Assembly: GCF_932276165.1 (NCBI RefSeq)
Contig: NC_063997.1
Location: forward strand, 6,892,001-6,956,000
Source: Plutella xylostella
Taxonomy: Eukaryota; Arthropoda; Insecta; Lepidoptera; Plutellidae
Direction: 5' to 3'
DNA length: 64,000 bases
Below, piece after piece: positions 59,536 to 64,000 of the stretch. A model generated the notes under the pieces. The model saw only the letters and a program-made list of their open reading frames with translations. It did no database searches and had not been told where the DNA came from. How positions within the stretch are numbered: position 1 is the stretch's first letter; each line of letters starts with the position of its first letter. The position numbers and the translations under genes are program-made.

Positions 59536-59885
59536 AGGAGCGGTGGTAGCTCAGTCGGGTAAGCGCCCGCTTCTCACGCAAGAGATGCGGGTTCGAATCC
59601 CGGCGCTGACATGTACCAATGAGTTATTTTAACTTAATTACAATGTATACCATCGCTCTTACGGTGAAGGAAAACATCGTGAGGAAACCTGCATATCTAG
59701 ATTTAGCACATCTAGATATGTGAACTCACCAACCAGCAGTGGACCAGCGTGATGGGAAATGGTCCAAGCTTAGCAAGGCAGTTTAGACCTTGGGGATATG
59801 CACAAAGGTTCCACTCGAGAGAGCCAGGTGCAGGTACTTACACCCCCACAGAGAATAGAATAGAATAGAATATATAATATAATAA
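59536..59885 (+). repeat. tRNA-derived SINE with GAATA tail
   Basis: The head, GGTGGTAGCTCAGTCGGGTA (A box) and GGTTCGAATCCCGGC (B box), looks like a tRNA but has no foldable anticodon arm. It runs on into AGGAAAACATCGTGAGGAAA next to CCTGCATATC, the core shared with 34120-34430. The end TTCCACTCGAGAGAGCCAGG leads to a (GAATA)n tail. RNA polymerase III could in principle start at these boxes. Confidence 0.8.
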
Positions 59886-60121
59886 CAACAAAAATTGATA
59901 TTGAGTATGTATTATTCTAAGGAAGTAGGTAAGTAATTGTACGAATGTTGTAGATTAAGATAAAATAAAGCCTCATTTTACAAGCAAAAACGTAGTATTT
60001 CTATCCTACCCGTCTAAAAGTAATCGCACCATCAAGACGCGATGAGTTCAAATAAAATCTGTGGTATAGTCAGTTTGCACGCTCAATATTTATGACTCGC
60101 GGCCGCCGCGGGAATAAAGCC

Positions 60122-60177
60122 GCTCAGCCCCCGACATGAACGAGGTGGGACCTCGTTCATGTCGGGGGGAACTGAGC
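60122..60177. other. Perfect GC-rich hairpin
   Basis: CCCCCGACATGAACGAGGT (60128-60146), a GGG loop and ACCTCGTTCATGTCGGGGG (60150-60168) pair over 19 bp without mismatch. Outside a 3-base bulge, GCTCAG (60122-60127) pairs with CTGAGC (60172-60177). The upstream sequence is GC-rich (CGCGGCCGCCGCGGG). It matches no MITE family in the window. Confidence 0.75.
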
Positions 60178-60290
60178 CAAAAGGCTCATTACACGCGCAA
60201 ACTTTTTCAAATCATTAGAATTTATGCACTCACCTTAACTTTCACAGTTTCTCAAGTGGCCGTGTTTTCTCCCTGTGTTGAGAATATGAT

Positions 60291-60855
60291 AAAAAAACCG
60301 GCCAAGTGCGAGTCGGGCTCGCGCACAAAGGGTTCCGTAGCTTAAATCAACCTATCTCAAAAACTATAAGAGATACTTTGATCAAACCAAAAATCGTTGA
60401 AAGAGTTAATTAGCATGCATCACCTCTATTTTTTTTAGAATTTTATACCCCGTAGTTATAAAAATAGAGGGGGGGGGACATACTTTTTACGACTTTGAGA
60501 GCTGATATCTCAAAAACCGTTCACTTTAAGAAAAATGTTTTTTAGAAAACTTTATATCATTTTAAAAGACCTTTCCATTGATACCCCACACGGGTATGTA
60601 CATCGAAAAAAAAAATTTCATCCCTCAGTTACATGTATGGGGGGCCCCACCCCCAATTCTTTTTTTTACTATTTAGTGTCATATTTTTGTAGCGGTTCAT
60701 ACAACACATATTGCCATCAAATTTCATCACTGTAGTACTTATAGTTTCCGAGTAAATCGGCTGTGACAGACGGACAGACGGACAGACGGACAGACGGACA
60801 TGACGAAACTATAAGGGTTCCGTTTTTGCCATTTTGGCTACGGAACCCTAAAAAT
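60291..60855 (+). mobile_element. DNA-transposon-like repeat, GGCCAAGTGCGAGTCGG type
   Basis: It begins AACCGGCCAAGTGCGAGTCG with GGTTCCGTAGC soon after, and ends GGCTACGGAACCCTAAAA, so GGGTTCCGTAGC is inverted at the ends. Near the right end is a GACGGACA tandem run (about 60768-60799). I recall this repeat as very common in Lepidoptera; its class is not settled for me. Reverse frames rich in SCPSVRLSV are translations of the tandem run. Confidence 0.7.
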
Positions 60856-62207
60856 ACGAACGCCGAGTCTCTAAGAAGAGAGAAGGCTTTGTGTCTTAAT
60901 TTTGCAGTGAATTTATATTTGCTGGAGTATAAATAAAATTTTGTGTTGCTCATTTAATTATTTTCAAAGGTAAGCAAAAAATGACTATACCGTAGGCTTT
61001 TTATACAAAAGTAATATTATTATGAGCTCATTTGAATTTTCAACAATTAAGTATGTAGCGGGGGTTGGACGAGTCTTGTAGGTTGTATGGTGAAGTCAGA
61101 GGGCGAGGATCCGAGGATGGTGCGGTGTTCATGATTAGTCTACTGTCCATTTCCAGCACTTCAGAGGATCTGATTGACCAAATCATTCACCACGGTGACA
61201 AACTCTGGTCTGTTACAGGAGTTTGTCTCTGACACGATATGAAGAAGACTGCAGAGGAAAACTGTTGATAATAATGATACATCCTGATTGTGCTTTATAT
61301 AGGTAATAGTCTACTTTATAAACAATAAAACCTCAACTAATTAACTGACCATTTCCGATAAACAGATTATGGTTAAAAGCATTTAGTTATTTAGAGATTT
61401 CATCGTAACAAACTATTTCCAATTAGACTATTTACTATTATGCGTTTTGCAATATAAAACACATAGGTATATTTCATAATCCTCAATCTTCATAGAATAT
61501 ATGCAATGTCATCTTAATATATCAGTATAGTTAGTTAAATTACTTTAATGTGTAGCTTCTTACACGGTTATAACGCCTAGGTAATAGAAGATAAATAGTT
61601 TTTGAAAAGTCAAAATAATTGAACATTCCCTTCATATCAGTCCAGTGAGTGCCAAGTATTCATAATCTTATATAAAACTTACTACTTTATGTATGTAAAA
61701 CCTAAAACTGTGAGACTTATCTAAAGCTGGGAAACTAATAACATAATACGCTTTGCTTCGAAATACCGCGTCAATATGGAACGCGAGACCGCGCTAGAAA
61801 AACCCGTGTACCGACACTAGACTGAATTTCATCCGGCACATCCGTTTATAAACCAACCAACTTACACGTGCCTGTTCCTTCACTCTTGAAACAGAGGCAT
61901 GAGGGTTCAAAGTGGCTGGCTGTCCGTCCCACGGTATATTTTGCCAGTGTTTAGTAGCGTGGCAACGCGAGCCGTGTGGAACATTGTTGTCGTCTACAAG
62001 TCTACGTGAGGAGACTCCACGCTGAGAGCTTAGAGCCAAGATAGAACGGTATCGCTCCAAATTCACACTTTAAAATTGACGGTTAGTTACTTAAGGCACT
62101 CTGGCTGTTTACTTTGACAGAATACAAAATAACTTGCAGTAAATGAGGCGTTTGTTAAAAAAAAAAAAAAGTTCCTTTTTGGAGAAATAGATGGCATTGT
62201 CTAGGGT
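60856..62207. other. No recognised gene; about 1.35 kb
   Basis: A 90-codon reverse frame at 61794-62066 has a balanced composition (with SSRRLVDDNNVPHGSRC) but no motif I know. A T/A-tract lies at 62157-62171. Confidence 0.3.
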
Positions 62208-62799
62208 TGTACCAACTGTCAAACCCTCAGAACACACTCAGATCACATGTTATTCTGTGAGGCTAACGAAATGTGAAAGTGACGTAGGTAGGTAGTATTG
62301 TAGTATTATTTTCTCTATGATGTCGATGTCACTGTTGCTTCAGCGTTCAGTGCGATTGTGCGTACAGCCGATTGATATGAAATGATCCGAACACAACCAT
62401 GAATCTTTTCGCAGTTTCCAATAAATTTTTCGCACATTTATCCGAGTCGCCTTAATCCATTGTTGCGCCTGGCTTTCATCATTTGGAAATTTATGATGTC
62501 CTTTATTTTTACAAGTTGCGACGGCACACATTCTCATCTTGTCTTGTAAGTATTTCTTTGGGATCTTATTTAGGATCATACAATAAATAAAAATAGAAAA
62601 TCAGTTCTCGCACGCAGCACCCGTTCAAACGGCGCGGGTAGAACTATTCACAGAATACTTAGCACTATCCCAAGCCACATGCAGTCTGAGCCTCGGAAGG
62701 ATGGCTCGCGCTACCACCCGACATTTAATCACAACTAGTGAGTTCTTATTCTGAGTTTAGTACTCTTTGCTCTCTATGTAATTTTTGACAGTTGGTACA
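62208..62799 (-). mobile_element. Possible THAP-bearing TIR element
   Basis: TGTACCAACTGTCAAA (62208-62223) and its exact inverse TTTGACAGTTGGTACA (62784-62799) flank 560 bp that include a THAP zinc-finger frame. P-type transposases start with a THAP domain, so a decayed P-like element is one reading. No matching target duplication was found, and the repeats stop after 16 bp, so chance or unrelated repeats remain possible. Confidence 0.35.
62340..62537 (-). CDS. THAP-type zinc-finger fragment
   Basis: From the likely start (MRMCAVATCKN; the frame stays open 14 codons further upstream to another Met at 62579), the protein shows C-x4-C, then KFP, a W in QQWIKATRI, a second W region and WLCSDHF. 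This is the C2CH zinc ligand set of the THAP DNA-binding domain (Cys-x2-4-Cys, 35-50 residues, Cys-x2-His) with its conserved Pro and Trp. After CSDHF the expected C-terminal AVP-type box is missing, and the frame ends 12 codons later at TGA. It may be a first exon or a broken copy. THAP domains occur in P-element transposases and in host transcription regulators. Confidence 0.6.
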   Translation of the reverse strand: MRMCAVATCKNKGHHKFPNDESQAQQWIKATRINVRKIYWKLRKDSWLCSDHFISIGCTHNRTER

Positions 62800-63306
62800 C
62801 TGCGTTTTCACGCCATCTATCGGCTTACCCAAAAGCTCAACTGACAGCTGTCAAGGAAAACGGCTCATTCTGCCATATTTGATATGAACTTGACCTGATA
62901 AAGATAGACATGATAATATTGGTATTTTAAAGGAGAGTGTTGTCAGTGTAATCCGTATTAAATAGTTAATCTATATTACCTCTAAATAGTAGAGTTCTAA
63001 TTATGTCCATCAGTGGCTTATTCAACGTTAATTCACACAAATCCCAGTTTGAATCTATTAACGAACACTGTATCTTGACTATAGTACAAAAGTCAGGCGG
63101 CAGATTTTCACTCGAGTCAAAGCGGGTTAGAGAAGTAATGCCCCCTGGATAATCTGCTAATCTTCAAACTGTATCCGCTAACCCAGCTCGCAGGGTGGTT
63201 TTAAACCCTTGGAATAATGAAAACAGGTGAAGTGTTAGTTTAATATTTATGAAGTCTAGTAACGTAAACAAGACTACTTACCTTTATGGAAATATATTAT
63301 CAAAAC
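62800..63306. other. No gene seen
   Basis: AT-rich spacer without a recognised feature. Confidence 0.35.
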
Positions 63307-63384
63307 GTATATTTGGGACATTTGTTGGGCTCGTTATAACAATATTATACATATATAACAAGCCCAGCAATGTCCCAAATATAC
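63307..63384. repeat. Hairpin, about 31-bp stem
   Basis: GTATATTTGGGACATTTGTT followed by GGGCTCGTTATA pairs with TATAACAAGCCCAGCAATGT followed by CCCAAATATAC, with a few mismatches and a short AT loop. It may be a miniature MITE; no second copy is present. A 117-codon frame runs through it but is a by-product. Confidence 0.6.
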
Positions 63385-63699
63385 CTCTTTTATATTATAA
63401 AAATAATCATGTAGATGTATGTTTATATTTTATGCTTCTTCTACTTTATTCGTTGTTTAAAACTAAGACTGTAGAAGCGAGAGCTAAGCACTGCCATGTG
63501 ATAATCCTCGTTATATTCTCTCTTCAATTGTGCGTATTCATGACTAAACTACGGCGCGTCAAATGGATTACTATATTAAATCAACGATGCTCTTTTGTAT
63601 GAAAGGTAATCCGGTAGCAAAGCATTTCCCAAGGTAACAGGTAGTAGATATTATAAGTTGATAGTGAAAGATGCCACATGCAAGTTGTAAATAATATAC
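63385..63699. other. No gene seen
   Basis: AT-rich spacer. Confidence 0.3.
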
Positions 63700-63800
63700 A
63701 ATGTATTTTACACTTTATTTTCACCAAGAACAAAATTTACAAAACATAAAGACATTAAAAAAGGCGGCCTTATTGCTTTTAACAATCTATATTTAGTAAG
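63700..63800 (-). repeat. LINE 3'-end fragment, family LT
   Basis: ACACTTTATTTTCACCAAGA, then AAAAGGCGGCCTTATTGCTT and AACAATCTATAT, match 32641-32755. The orientation is the same as in the other five fragments. Confidence 0.6.
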
Positions 63801-64000
63801 TATACTTCACCTCCAAGATAGCGTCGACGTTTGGCTGTGAATTCGGTTAACTTTGAAATTTAAGCCTTAGAACCTTATCAAAGCAAACTATTTGCTGTTG
63901 GATATTTCATTACTGAATGCCCGAAATGCAAAATATATAGTCTTGACAGGTCTGAAGGGTTCCAAGCAGAATTCTATTTCCAATAATTTGAGTAGTGTAC

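Noticed and set aside
59541..59612. tRNA gene with A and B boxes
   Set aside because: No proper anticodon arm can be drawn, and the sequence runs on into a SINE body shared with 34120-34430.
60717..60953. Reverse frame with a Ser-Cys-Pro-Val repeat
   Set aside because: It is a translation of the GACGGACA tandem run inside an interspersed repeat.
63249..63602. 117-codon open frame
   Set aside because: It passes through a hairpin and is strongly hydrophobic and AT-driven.
1..64000. CRISPR array, bacterial operon or ribosome binding sites
   Set aside because: No regularly spaced repeats or dense gene order; the sequence is eukaryotic in character.

Overview
This window looks like AT-rich, gene-poor nuclear DNA from a moth or butterfly. 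The organism is inferred from repeat content: short Helitrons that start with TC and end with CTAG, tRNA-headed SINEs with a shared core (GTGAGGAAACCTGCA), RTE-like and CR1/Jockey-like LINE ends, many TA-flanked MITEs, and repeats of a kind I recall from Lepidoptera (GGCCAAGTGCGAGTCGG, ACCCGACTGCCGAAGGAGG, AACCGACTTCAAAAAAGGAG). GTAGGTA/TACCTAC words are also very common. No bacterial-type operon, CRISPR array or rRNA is present, and no complete host gene can be read.

Layout. 0-8 kb: a SINE carrying a 5'-truncated RTE insertion with a clear target-site duplication, then MITEs, including two hairpin MITEs that share one TA, and a 46-bp RTE tail insertion. 8-20 kb: mostly non-repetitive AT-rich DNA with scattered MITEs, one MITE nested in another, and a possible terminal exon on the minus strand (12.85-13.01 kb). 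20-34 kb: a TIR element about 1.56 kb long filled by LINE pieces, a CpG-rich stretch with a duplicated GC-rich motif, a LINE tail with a 13-bp duplication, and the C-terminal part of a C-type lectin-like domain (30.9-31.2 kb). 34-36 kb: SINE, SINE and MITE debris, then a Helitron. 36-42.5 kb: almost nothing recognisable. 42.5-49 kb: a cluster of fold-back structures, including a near-perfect 1.4-kb palindrome whose two arms carry the same unidentified coding-like segment. 49-64 kb: more MITEs, LINE tails and SINEs, a heat-shock-element-like site, a Helitron, two larger TIR elements, and a THAP zinc-finger reading frame between 16-bp inverted repeats.

The sequence is best read as intergenic or intronic DNA built from layered transposon insertions. 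Host coding evidence is limited to the lectin-like piece, the THAP piece (which may belong to a transposon) and a few unrecognised exon-like frames. Nothing here supports a pathway or gene cluster. Repeat families are labelled A, B, C and so on for this window only, because family names could not be checked.
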